Of a stretch of DNA of 44,520 bases, positions 1 to 7,192 are shown one piece after another. Below the pieces are notes generated by a model. It saw nothing but the letters and a program-made list of their open reading frames with translations. It had not been told where the DNA came from and made no database searches. Positions within the stretch are counted from its first letter, which is position 1. Each line of letters opens with the position of its first letter. This DNA is from Chloroflexota bacterium (GTDB taxonomy: Bacteria; Chloroflexota; Anaerolineae; UBA2200): contig JAUWJD010000032.1 in the NCBI GenBank assembly GCA_030607875.1, positions 1 to 44,520 of the forward strand, given 5' to 3'. A program made the position numbers and the translations under genes.

Positions 1-1
1 G

Positions 2-106
2 CAGGAACTCAAGGATGAACTGGGCAAAGCCATCACTCGCTTGCGTCACAAACCTGATAGGATCCAAGGATTCATTCGCCAAGTTCGCTTGGGTGTCTAT
101 GTTTAG
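2..106 (+). CDS. C-terminal fragment of an unidentified protein, possibly a transposase
   Basis: An open frame enters from the left edge and ends at the TAG at 104-106, leaving 34 codons. The peptide is basic and reads ELKDELGKAITRLRHKPDR then GFIRQVRLGVYV. Its short amphipathic, Arg-rich end recalls the tails of DDE transposases of the IS630 type, but no catalytic residue is inside the window, so this is only a guess. It converges on the next gene (minus strand), with a gap of about 70 bp filled by short-word repeats. It could equally be the end of any other protein. Confidence 0.35.
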   Translation, partial: QELKDELGKAITRLRHKPDRIQGFIRQVRLGVYV

Positions 107-124
107 TTTCATATGTACGGATCA

Positions 125-165
125 GTAATCCGTGCATCCGTGTGTCCGTGTTAAGAATCCGTGTC
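125..165. repeat. Degenerate AATCCGTG-word repeat
   Basis: Within about 40 bp the words AATCCGTG, CATCCGTG, TGTCCGTG and AATCCGTG follow each other with small spacers. Similar CACGAAT/ATTCGTG words recur at 15259-15346, and single copies occur near 25727 and 36635. No open frame or promoter is evident here. It lies between convergent genes. Confidence 0.5.
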
Positions 166-173
166 GTGCTCGC

Positions 174-800
174 CTACAGGATCGGGATCGGATCGCCCAA
201 CACGGGAACCGGACGGGTCACCCACAATTCCCACCAGGCCAGCCACAGTGCCGGCACCTCTCGCAGCCAATAACTGCGAATGTGCACGTACGGCCGCCGA
301 TCCGCACCATATCCTACCGCATCCAACCCAAGACGCTGGCAGATGTACAGCGCACGCGGCAGGTGATAGCGCTGGCTGACCAGCACCACCTCACGCAGCC
401 CAAAGATATCCCGCGCGCGGTAGCAACTATCGTAGGTGCGCCGCCCGGCATAGTCCAGGGCGATGGCCTCCTCTGGCAAACCCAGACTGAGGGCATACTC
501 GCGCATCTTTCCCGGCTCGTTATAGTCCACGAAGCGGTTATCGCCGCTGAACAGAACCTTGCGCACACGCCCACTGCGGTACAGGTCAACGGCAGCCTCC
601 ACGCGGTCCTTCATCACATCGCTGGGCGTGCCATCAGGCCAGTAACCCGCGCCAAAGACCAGGGCCACGGGCCGCTCGGGTACCGCCTGTGGTATGTTGT
701 AAGTGCGCCCCTCGTAGCGCACCGTCAGCGTCCAAAGAGGGAAACCGATCACCGCAGCCAACCCGCCAACCAGGGCCACCAGCCAAAGCCACACCTTCAT
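174..800 (-). CDS. SanA/YdcF-like DUF218 membrane-anchored protein
   Basis: A 208-residue protein with one N-terminal membrane segment (MKVWLWLVALVGGLAAVIG) and a DUF218 fold. It shows ALVFGAGYW near residue 45, a D..EAA.DLY..G helix, LFSGDN, and the late VVLVSQRYHLPRAL strand-helix typical of the SanA/YdcF family. SanA-type proteins affect the cell envelope and vancomycin sensitivity; the biochemical activity of the family is uncertain. I chose the ATG at 800 rather than the upstream one at 848 because it begins exactly at the membrane helix. It also follows the lyase stop codon (802-804) with a single-base gap, which implies translational coupling. It is the last gene of the minus-strand block. 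Confidence 0.8.
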   Translation of the reverse strand: MKVWLWLVALVGGLAAVIGFPLWTLTVRYEGRTYNIPQAVPERPVALVFGAGYWPDGTPSDVMKDRVEAAVDLYRSGRVRKVLFSGDNRFVDYNEPGKMREYALSLGLPEEAIALDYAGRRTYDSCYRARDIFGLREVVLVSQRYHLPRALYICQRLGLDAVGYGADRRPYVHIRSYWLREVPALWLAWWELWVTRPVPVLGDPIPIL

Positions 801-801
801 C

Positions 802-2007
802 TCACCAACACCCGAGAACGTCCAGCCTACTGTCTGCTTCCTGCTCACTGCTCGCCTGACCCGCCAGCGCTTTTTCCATCTTGCTCAGTGCCTCGACCAG
901 CGTTGCCCGCGGACAGCCAAAGTTGAGCCGGACAAACCCCTTGCCCCCTCGACCATAGTCGGGCCCATCGTTCAGCGCCACGCGTGCCTGCTCCAGGAAG
1001 AACTGCTGTGGACTGCCGGGGATGTCTGCCTCACGGCAGTCCAGCCAGGCCAGGTAGGTGCCCTCCGGCTTACCCATGGAGATGCCCGGCAGGTGATGGC
1101 ACACGTAGTCACAGGTGAAATCGCGGTTGGCTTCCAGGTAGCGCAGCACCTCATCCAGCCACGGCTGGCCGTCACGGTATGCAGCCAGGGCAGCCGTGTA
1201 GCTCAAAATGTCCGGTTCCCCTGCCACGCCCCTCCTGGCCACACCGAGCTTGTCCCTGAGTTCCTGATTGGGCACGATGGCCACTGCCAAGTGCAGGCCA
1301 GCGATGTTGTAAGTCTTGCTTGGCGCCATCAGCGTGATCGTCCGCTCACCAATTTCTGCGCTCAGGGAAGCAACCGGGATGTGCCGGTAGCCAGGATAGA
1401 CGAAATCGCAGTGGATCTCGTCCGAGCAGATGACCACATCGTGCCGCAGGCAAATCTCCGCCATACGTTCCAAGTCCTCCCGGCTGAACACCCGACCCAC
1501 TGGGTTATGCGGGTTGCACAAGATAAAGACGCGCGTGCGGCCGGTAATGGTTCCCTCGAAAACATCAAAATCGGTGCTGTAGTGCCCATCCGCTTCCCGC
1601 GTCAGCTTCATTTCGTCACAGATGCACTCGGCGTTGCCGGGAGCGCGCAGGATAGGCGGATAGGCAGGCGTCTGCAACAGCACTCCATCTCCAGGAGAGG
1701 TCAGTGACTGGCAGGCCAAGTTGAAACCAGGGACCACACCCGGCAGGAACAGCAGCCAATCGGGCGATACCTGCCAGCCGTACTTGTTTTGCAGGCGGGC
1801 GACGACCACCTCGCGCAGCTCGGGCGGCTCGGCGCCGTAACCAAAGATGCCGTGCTTCACGCGCTCGCGCAGCGCGCGGATCACTGGTTCGGGCGAGAAG
1901 AAGTCCATGTCCGCCAACCACAGCGGCAGCGCGGCCTCCGGGTAGTAGCACCACTTCACGCTGTCAGTGCCGCAGCGGTTGATGATCTGGTCGAAATCGT
2001 AGGACAT
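802..2007 (-). CDS. patB: PatB/MalY-type PLP-dependent cystathionine/cysteine-S-conjugate beta-lyase
   Basis: A 401-residue fold-type-I PLP enzyme of the MalY/PatB class, which splits C-S bonds in cystathionine or cysteine conjugates to give thiol, pyruvate and ammonia. The N-terminus has the family signature DSVKWCYYP and LPLWLADMDF. Then come GYG, the ILCNPHNPVGRVFSREDLE block, SDEIHCDFVYPG and the lysine motif APSKTYNIAGLH, with K231 as the expected Schiff-base lysine. Near the end LNFGCPR supplies the substrate-carboxylate Arg. Length matches the family. The start has AGGAG 8 nt upstream and a good promoter 30 nt further up, so it probably begins its own transcript, with the DUF218 gene as second member. 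Exact substrate is unknown. Confidence 0.9.
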   Translation of the reverse strand: MSYDFDQIINRCGTDSVKWCYYPEAALPLWLADMDFFSPEPVIRALRERVKHGIFGYGAEPPELREVVVARLQNKYGWQVSPDWLLFLPGVVPGFNLACQSLTSPGDGVLLQTPAYPPILRAPGNAECICDEMKLTREADGHYSTDFDVFEGTITGRTRVFILCNPHNPVGRVFSREDLERMAEICLRHDVVICSDEIHCDFVYPGYRHIPVASLSAEIGERTITLMAPSKTYNIAGLHLAVAIVPNQELRDKLGVARRGVAGEPDILSYTAALAAYRDGQPWLDEVLRYLEANRDFTCDYVCHHLPGISMGKPEGTYLAWLDCREADIPGSPQQFFLEQARVALNDGPDYGRGGKGFVRLNFGCPRATLVEALSKMEKALAGQASSEQEADSRLDVLGCW

Positions 2008-2042
2008 CGGTTGTGTCTCCTGGTGCTGTGTGATCGGGACGC

Positions 2043-2071
2043 ATTGTAGCAGAAGAAAGGAGAAGTGACAA
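2043..2071 (-). promoter_or_regulatory. Sigma-70-type promoter of the PatB gene
   Basis: On the minus strand TTGTCA (5 of 6 to consensus) is followed by a 17-nt spacer and TACAAT (5 of 6). Transcription would start near 2036, about 30 nt before the PatB ATG at 2007, with AGGAG in between. Confidence 0.6.
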
Positions 2072-2080
2072 AGGACGAGT

Positions 2081-2123
2081 CACGGGTGGACGGTGGCAGG
2101 TGGCGGGCAGCGGGTGACGGGGG
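2081..2123. repeat. Degenerate GGGTGGCGGGT-word repeat, with the rest of the 309-bp gap
   Basis: The stretch repeats GGGTGGACGG, GGTGGCAGG, TGGCGGGCAG and CGGGTGACGG with no fixed period. Two similar stretches occur at 29326-29365 and 39077-39154. The remaining gap, 2124-2316, holds neither a plausible gene nor a recognisable regulatory site. Confidence 0.5.
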
Positions 2124-2316
2124 ATGCGCATACCACAGTTGCCAGTTCTCAGTGTCCGGTGGGCAGTTGGCCGCTCCTCTTCCACGAATCGAGAGAGAGG
2201 CTGAAGGTAAGGACCTCCGCCTTGAATCTCTTTGCACACGTGCTCCAGCAGTCTGCGCGATCAACGGTAAAGACCTGTGCCGTGCGCCCCCCCCTGAGAC
2301 CTGCGTATCGTGCGCG

Positions 2317-3711
2317 CTACGGCAGTTGTGCCGGCCAATCGGGCGGCAGCTCGATCATGAACATCTCCACCTCTTCGGTATCGGACCGACCCCAGTTGCT
2401 GGTGAAGACAATGCGGGTGAAATCGTGGTTGGTGCTGGCGTGGGGCTCAGCCCAGTAATCCTTCTCCATTCCCTCGTCGTACAGCGAGTGGGTGTGTGCC
2501 AGCCGCACCATGCGCCCACCAGCCTTTAGCTCCACGGCGAAAACGTGATCGTCCATCCAGGTATGATCCGTCGGATGGCCGCCGTTGTACGTGGAGACCA
2601 CCGCCCAGCCCGGCTGCTGAAAAGCATGCCCGGAAAAGTGCAGTCCGATGGCCGTAAGGCTAAAGTCGATCGGGCAGAGCGGAGTAACTCGGCCGGTGGC
2701 CAGGTCGAGCATCGAGATATAGTCGGTGTCGATATCCTGATAGACCAGCACCTCTTGCCCCTGTTCGTCGAGGGCGAGGTCGGCGTGGCCGCATATGCGC
2801 AGCAGGCTCCGCCCATTCCGCAGGTTGCGGTCATAGACCATCAAGCCGCAGGGATGCGCGTCGTCTCCTAGTTGGCCGTGCTCGCAGTAGTCGTCGTACC
2901 AGGCGACAAAGTAGTTCCCCAGAGGGCTGATGGTCACATTGTCAATCTCGGGCCTGTCCGGCAGGTCACGCCTGGCGATCAAGCGGTCCGCTTGCTGATC
3001 GTACACCAGAAAGGCGATGCGCTCCCAGTCTTCGTTTTCCGCCATCAGGCCCCAGTAACGTCCGTCGAGCGAGGGACTGCCCTCGTGACGCGTCCACACC
3101 GCAGCGAGCGTCTGCCCCGGAAAGTAGGCCGCAAAATCGTGCACCAGGCGCGTCGCCCCGCTGCGGACGTTGTAGGACATCAGGCGAGCTTCGCAGTAGT
3201 ACAGCACGTTGGGGTCGGAGGCATCCCAGCGTGGATCCACTGAACCATCGAAAGGCATCTGCGCAGTGGGCTCCAGCGTGGTGGCATCGTAGAGGTACCA
3301 TGTGGCCTCAATTCCGCGCACCAGGATATAACTGCCGTTGGCATTGAAGGATTGCACGCGCGAATACTCGTTTTTCAGGCCCTGGGAGGAATCACCTGCA
3401 GAGATATCGGTGTTGCGATCGGTGACGCGCACCACGCAGGTGCGAAAGACCGGGTCGCGGAAGGAGACACGGGCTGGCGGCTCGGCCATCTGCGGCGTCT
3501 GGTAGACCTGGCGGTCGGTGATCAGCGGCGGCTGCTCACCCGGGCAGAGGGGCGGACGGGAGACTGTCGCCTGCCGGCGGACGATTGGCAAGTAAACGTG
3601 CTCCAGTACACCGGCACGCAGCGAACGGATGCCGCCTGGCCGGGGATCTGCCAAGAGGATTGACACCAACGCGCTGACCAACACCAAACTGATCCAACAG
3701 ACCTTTCTCAT
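2317..3711 (-). CDS. Secreted beta-propeller (TolB/oligogalacturonide-lyase-like) protein
   Basis: A 464-residue exported protein. I chose the ATG at 3711: it has AAAGGAAG upstream and opens directly into a signal peptide (MRKVCWISLVLVSALVSILLA). The longer frame runs back through an inverted repeat and is unlikely to be coding. After the signal comes EHVYLPIVRR, a Tyr-Leu-Pro motif found near the ends of other secreted proteins in this window. The rest alternates beta-strand segments typical of TolB/WD40-like blades: WYLYDATT, LMSYNVRSGATRLVHDF, AFLVYDQQADRLIARRDL, ISMLDLATGRVTPL, and a late HASTNHDFTRIVFTSNW. The order and that last block resemble propellers of the oligogalacturonate-lyase type. 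I cannot confirm catalytic histidines or a substrate. Confidence 0.6.
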   Translation of the reverse strand: MRKVCWISLVLVSALVSILLADPRPGGIRSLRAGVLEHVYLPIVRRQATVSRPPLCPGEQPPLITDRQVYQTPQMAEPPARVSFRDPVFRTCVVRVTDRNTDISAGDSSQGLKNEYSRVQSFNANGSYILVRGIEATWYLYDATTLEPTAQMPFDGSVDPRWDASDPNVLYYCEARLMSYNVRSGATRLVHDFAAYFPGQTLAAVWTRHEGSPSLDGRYWGLMAENEDWERIAFLVYDQQADRLIARRDLPDRPEIDNVTISPLGNYFVAWYDDYCEHGQLGDDAHPCGLMVYDRNLRNGRSLLRICGHADLALDEQGQEVLVYQDIDTDYISMLDLATGRVTPLCPIDFSLTAIGLHFSGHAFQQPGWAVVSTYNGGHPTDHTWMDDHVFAVELKAGGRMVRLAHTHSLYDEGMEKDYWAEPHASTNHDFTRIVFTSNWGRSDTEEVEMFMIELPPDWPAQLP

Positions 3712-3745
3712 CTTCCGGCTTCCTTTCACATCACCCGTGACTATC

Positions 3746-3780
3746 CAGAAACCCGGTTCTTGGCAAAAACCGGGTTTCTG
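3746..3780. repeat. Perfect 13-bp inverted repeat (REP-like hairpin)
   Basis: CAGAAACCCGGTT (3746-3758) and AACCGGGTTTCTG (3768-3780) are exact reverse complements around a 9-nt loop. It lies between the GH3-like gene and the propeller gene on the minus strand. There is no U-run, so it is more like a REP/MITE-type hairpin or an mRNA processing/stability structure than a classic terminator. Confidence 0.75.
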
Positions 3781-3797
3781 AGATCTCTCAAGCAGGA

Positions 3798-4946
3798 TCA
3801 TGGACCACCAAGGTCCAAACGCGTCAGGCGGTCCCAGTAGTACCGAACGAGAGTGAACGGTTCGGCGCGACCGATGCAGCGGAAATAGGGCGCATCAAAG
3901 GCCAGGATCAGGTCGCCGATTTTGTAGCGCGGCAGGATGGGCGTCGAGACCACCAGGCTGCCCCTTTGGCCGGGGTGCATTTCGTGCAGCATAATCCACC
4001 CGCGCCTGGTCTCGACCTCGAAGAAGAACAGGTCGTAGTTGGGCACCCAGGCGCGGCGCTCATCCTTCTGCTGGCCGAACATGCCCTCTGTCGCACCATA
4101 GATCTCCATGATCGCCACGGGGCCATACATCGCCCGCAAAGCCGGTGCATAGCGCGTGTTGATACCTGGCACGCTGCCCAGGGTCATCAGGCGCACCTGC
4201 CACAGATCCCTGGGATAGACCCGGTGCGCCTTGCGCAGATAGCGCCCGAAGGAAATCGCCGTCGGCGCCACCCCGCCGACCAGGGTAATGTTTTCGTCCT
4301 TGCAGCGCTCGTAAGCCAGCTCAAAGCGCCGCTCCCAGTCGCGGAGGGTCTTGCCGCCTCCCAAAGCGTCGATCTCGTCCTGCTCGGGCAGAGACCTTAA
4401 AGGCATGCGCCTGGAGACGTGCTTGACGTAGATGCCCGAGCTGTAGCCATACTCGACTTCGCCATTCCCTGCCTGCACGGTACCGACCACGGAAGGGAAG
4501 TTGAGGTTGAGGTTGACTCCTTGGAAGATGTCAAAGGCCTTGGTACGAAGCACATAGTTGACCAGGGCGCGCCCGGCGCTGATACGCATCTTCAGATCGG
4601 GCGGCGTCATGGGGATGAACTTGGACTCGCCCTTGGTGGTTCCTCGTGTGATGGCCCAACCGACAGGCAGTTCGTAGAGCAGTAGATCGGTCTCACCAGC
4701 CATCGTGCGCTCGATCAGGGGCTTGATGTCGTCGTAGGTGACGATGGGAAAAGCGCGCCGGTACTCGCCGATGGTGGTGATGGCCTCGGCCTGGTGCTCC
4801 TGGCCGTAGCGGGTGCGCGCGTAACCCTGCAGCAAGCGCTGGAGCACGGCTTGCTGCGCGGCGGCAGGATCTGCCAGAGCCTCGTACCAGGGCTGCACGA
4901 CACCTTTAAGCATCTTCTGCATGTCTTGTGGCGTCGTTGCTTGCAT
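3798..4946 (-). CDS. GH3-like adenylate-forming enzyme (acyl-acid amido synthetase family), short form
   Basis: A 382-residue protein with the ATP/AMP motifs of the GH3 family. RGTTKGESKF at residues 101-110 is the P-loop-like motif, IYGATEGMFG (YGATEG at 283-288) is the adenylate motif, and YKIGDLILAF then FRCIGRAE are the core-hinge blocks. In plants GH3 enzymes adenylate a carboxylic acid such as jasmonate or indoleacetate and join it to an amino acid; bacterial homologues are poorly characterised. This one stops just after the GRAE motif, so it lacks most of the C-terminal lid of longer members (usually over 500 residues) and may depend on a partner. AAGGAG lies 7 nt before the ATG. It follows the rRNA methyltransferase gene by 43 bp in the same direction. 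Confidence 0.75.
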   Translation of the reverse strand: MQATTPQDMQKMLKGVVQPWYEALADPAAAQQAVLQRLLQGYARTRYGQEHQAEAITTIGEYRRAFPIVTYDDIKPLIERTMAGETDLLLYELPVGWAITRGTTKGESKFIPMTPPDLKMRISAGRALVNYVLRTKAFDIFQGVNLNLNFPSVVGTVQAGNGEVEYGYSSGIYVKHVSRRMPLRSLPEQDEIDALGGGKTLRDWERRFELAYERCKDENITLVGGVAPTAISFGRYLRKAHRVYPRDLWQVRLMTLGSVPGINTRYAPALRAMYGPVAIMEIYGATEGMFGQQKDERRAWVPNYDLFFFEVETRRGWIMLHEMHPGQRGSLVVSTPILPRYKIGDLILAFDAPYFRCIGRAEPFTLVRYYWDRLTRLDLGGP

Positions 4947-4989
4947 CTTGTCTCCTTATGTCATCTCAGTGATGTGTCGTTGTACGGAG

Positions 4990-5790
4990 TCATTTGCGTA
5001 CCAGGAAAGCCAGCTCTGTGGCGAATTCAAAGCGCTGTACAGCCCACGGCCGGCCGGCGACCCATTCCCAGAAGCGCTGCTCATAGTTCTTCAGCATCCC
5101 CTTCTCCCGTCCGCCCAGGCTGTGCAGCGGAAACGAAATGAGCAGGTGATCCACGTTCAGCACCTCCAGCAGCCTAACGCTGGCCGACCTGTCCAGTTGT
5201 GCGATGCAAGGTAGGCTTTTCAGGATCAAGGCCAGATCCGCCCTGCGCATGGGGGGAGAGTGGATAACATCGCGCGCCTGCGCCTCGCCCTGCACCTTGG
5301 CAAGCGCAAAGAACTCGTTCAGAAAGCCCACCATGTCGGTGTACATGTCGTAAGCATAGTATTGGACGTCCTCGTCCAACGGCATCCAGGGAATCGCCAG
5401 CGGATTGAGCCCACAGGCAATGTCGAGAACGGTGCGAATGGGCGACAGATCAGCCAGTACCTGAGCGTAGAATGAGTCGAGGATCCCCAGGCGCTCTCGG
5501 GTGGAAGAATGGTGCCTCATGGCCCGCACACAAACGCGGCGAAAGCCATCCTCACCTTCCGCGTCGGCGGCCACTCGCAACCCATCCAGCAGTTGTGCGT
5601 ATGGGATGGTGGCCCCGAAGTATGCCCCACCAACCTGATGCAACTTGTTCTTGGTGGCTTTCAGCGCCTCTTTCCAACTCCGCCGCTTGGCCAGCTCTCG
5701 CCAACCGATGTTTCGGATCGCATCCGCGCAAACATTCTTGTATTTCGGGCTGCTGAGAACAGCTTGCACCAGCTTATCTAGCTCATCCAT
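4990..5790 (-). CDS. 16S rRNA (guanine1405-N7)-methyltransferase homologue, ArmA/Rmt/FmrO family
   Basis: A 266-residue SAM-dependent methyltransferase that aligns by eye along its whole length with ArmA (257 residues). Matching blocks include VLSSPKYKN near the start, KNKLHQVGGAYFG (48-59), HSSTRER (94-100), the SAM-binding LDIACGLNPLA (122-132), YYAYDM (144-149), ILKSLPCI (189-196) and SFPLHSLGGREKGM (219-232). Members methylate N7 of G1405 in the 30S A site and give resistance to 4,6-disubstituted aminoglycosides; they occur in producers and as acquired resistance genes. I chose the ATG at 5790 because ArmA begins at the equivalent point; another ATG is at 5820. The start overlaps the TGT-like gene by 8 bp (ATGGATGA), implying coupling. 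No mobile element adjoins it, so it looks resident. Activity and real target need testing. Confidence 0.85.
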   Translation of the reverse strand: MDELDKLVQAVLSSPKYKNVCADAIRNIGWRELAKRRSWKEALKATKNKLHQVGGAYFGATIPYAQLLDGLRVAADAEGEDGFRRVCVRAMRHHSSTRERLGILDSFYAQVLADLSPIRTVLDIACGLNPLAIPWMPLDEDVQYYAYDMYTDMVGFLNEFFALAKVQGEAQARDVIHSPPMRRADLALILKSLPCIAQLDRSASVRLLEVLNVDHLLISFPLHSLGGREKGMLKNYEQRFWEWVAGRPWAVQRFEFATELAFLVRK

Positions 5791-6943
5791 GCCGGAACCC
5801 GTGTGCTCGGTTCGTAGCATGCGTGTCAGTGCGCATTCTGCGAACCTCTCTCAAGCGCGCCATGAGCCGCATCATAAACCTCAGATTGTGCATGGTGGCC
5901 AGCCTGTAGAACAGAGGGTCATGCACCTTGAACAGATGGTACAGGTAGGCCAGCGAATAGTCCGAGCAACACAAGCAATCGCAATAGGGAGAAATCGGAA
6001 GGCCCGCTCTGATATGCTTAGAGTCCCCGATGTACAGGTAGGAATACCAGGCACCGTCCAGGGTGCTGGAGGCTGGCTCGCTGGCGAAGGTGTACAACCG
6101 GCCATGCCGGGCGTCCCTGGTGGGCATGGTGCTGTCGAACAGGTTGTAGCCCATCCTGGCACAGGCCACTACACTGGCTGGCTGCCCCACGCCCAGCGCG
6201 TGCATGGGCAGGTGCGCCGGGATCAGTTCTCGGGTGTAGGCGATGATCTCGAAAAGCAGGTTTCCCTCGCTGTCCAGAGGCCATCCTCCCAATCCAAAGC
6301 CGTCAAATCTCATCTCCAGCAGCGCCTCCGCGCATCGCTTGCGCAAATCGCGGTCGCCGCCACCCTGGACGACGGCATAGAGCAGCGGCCTGAATCCCTG
6401 AGCCAGTCGGCGCTGTTCCACCTGACGATCAAATTCGTCTTTGCAGCGCCTGGCCCATTGGATCGTCCGTTCCACCGCTTCCCGCTGCGCTGGCAACGGC
6501 TCGTCTACGTGGGTGCAATCGTCCAGGCAGATCACTACATCTGCACCATAGCTCACCTGCAACTGGACGCTTTTTTCGGGAGTCAGGTTGATGCGGCGAC
6601 GGGAACCATCGGGACGATAGATCATGCCCCGCTCGGTAAGCTGGCCATACCGGGGATTCTGGCGGATCAGGGAGTAAATCTGGAAACCGCCAGAGTCGGT
6701 TACGATGGGCAGATCCCAGCCGAACATGCGATGCAGGCCACCCAACGCTTTGATGCTGTAGGAACCCGGCTTCTGCATCAGGTGAAAGACATTCATCTGC
6801 ACCGCTTGCACACCGCACCTGCGCAGATCGTTGGAATCGAGCGCACGCACCACACCTCGCGTGGCGTCCGGCAGGAACACCGGAAGCTGCAGCCGTCCGT
6901 GCGGCAGTTCCAGAACTTGCGGCTCCTTCCGGCGATCCTTCAT
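5783..6943 (-). CDS. tgt: TGT-family tRNA-guanine (queuine) transglycosylase, divergent
   Basis: A 386-residue TIM-barrel base-exchange enzyme. Classic TGT swaps guanine-34 of GUN-anticodon tRNAs for preQ1. Visible motifs are TDSGGFQIY (82-90), CLDDCTH (139-145), VVQGG (191-195), GVGQP, and LFDSTMPTRDARHG (268-281) with D270 as the expected nucleophile. The zinc site is complete: C321, C323, C326 and H352, with standard spacing. The N-terminus (LPDATRGVVRAL, then QMNVFHLMQKPG) departs from the usual MPVGTQATVKGL and GNTYHL blocks. The substrate-pocket loop reads GLGGWPLDSEG instead of GGLSVGE, so the base or RNA target may differ. It is the first gene of the minus-strand operon and overlaps the rRNA methyltransferase. 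DpdA-type DNA modification is an alternative, but no dpd partner is here. Confidence 0.85.
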   Translation of the reverse strand: MKDRRKEPQVLELPHGRLQLPVFLPDATRGVVRALDSNDLRRCGVQAVQMNVFHLMQKPGSYSIKALGGLHRMFGWDLPIVTDSGGFQIYSLIRQNPRYGQLTERGMIYRPDGSRRRINLTPEKSVQLQVSYGADVVICLDDCTHVDEPLPAQREAVERTIQWARRCKDEFDRQVEQRRLAQGFRPLLYAVVQGGGDRDLRKRCAEALLEMRFDGFGLGGWPLDSEGNLLFEIIAYTRELIPAHLPMHALGVGQPASVVACARMGYNLFDSTMPTRDARHGRLYTFASEPASSTLDGAWYSYLYIGDSKHIRAGLPISPYCDCLCCSDYSLAYLYHLFKVHDPLFYRLATMHNLRFMMRLMARLREVRRMRTDTHATNRAHGFRHG

Positions 6944-7109
6944 CTCAAGACGTCCCTCACCATACAGCCCTCTGTGCCTGGCTCAAGGAGCAACGCCAGG
7001 GCACCCCTTACGTTTTGCGCATTACTCGTTCCTCCCTATATTGCCATCATTTGCCTCTCCTGGCAAACACAGGGGATTCACCGCCAGGGAGCGGAATCGT
7101 GAAACGCAT

Positions 7110-7138
7110 TTGGTCAGGAGAGCAGAATGGGATAAACT
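7110..7138 (+). promoter_or_regulatory. Possible promoter of the MFS/ATC-hydrolase pair
   Basis: TTGGTC, a 17-nt spacer, then TAAACT. The match is moderate (3 of 6 and 4 of 6), but it sits correctly 55 bp before the MFS start in the divergent gap 6944-7192. I saw no equally good promoter for the TGT-like gene on the other strand. Confidence 0.35.
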
Positions 7139-7192
7139 CGGTGTGGCACTGTCGTCTCCACGGACGGCGTTGTCCGGAAACACACCTCACAC

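Noticed and set aside
3712..3801. Upstream extension of the propeller gene
   Set aside because: It translates an inverted repeat and would place 30 residues before a normal signal peptide.
5645..7102. 485-codon open frame on the plus strand
   Set aside because: Antisense to the TGT-like and methyltransferase genes, whose motifs are unmistakable on the minus strand.
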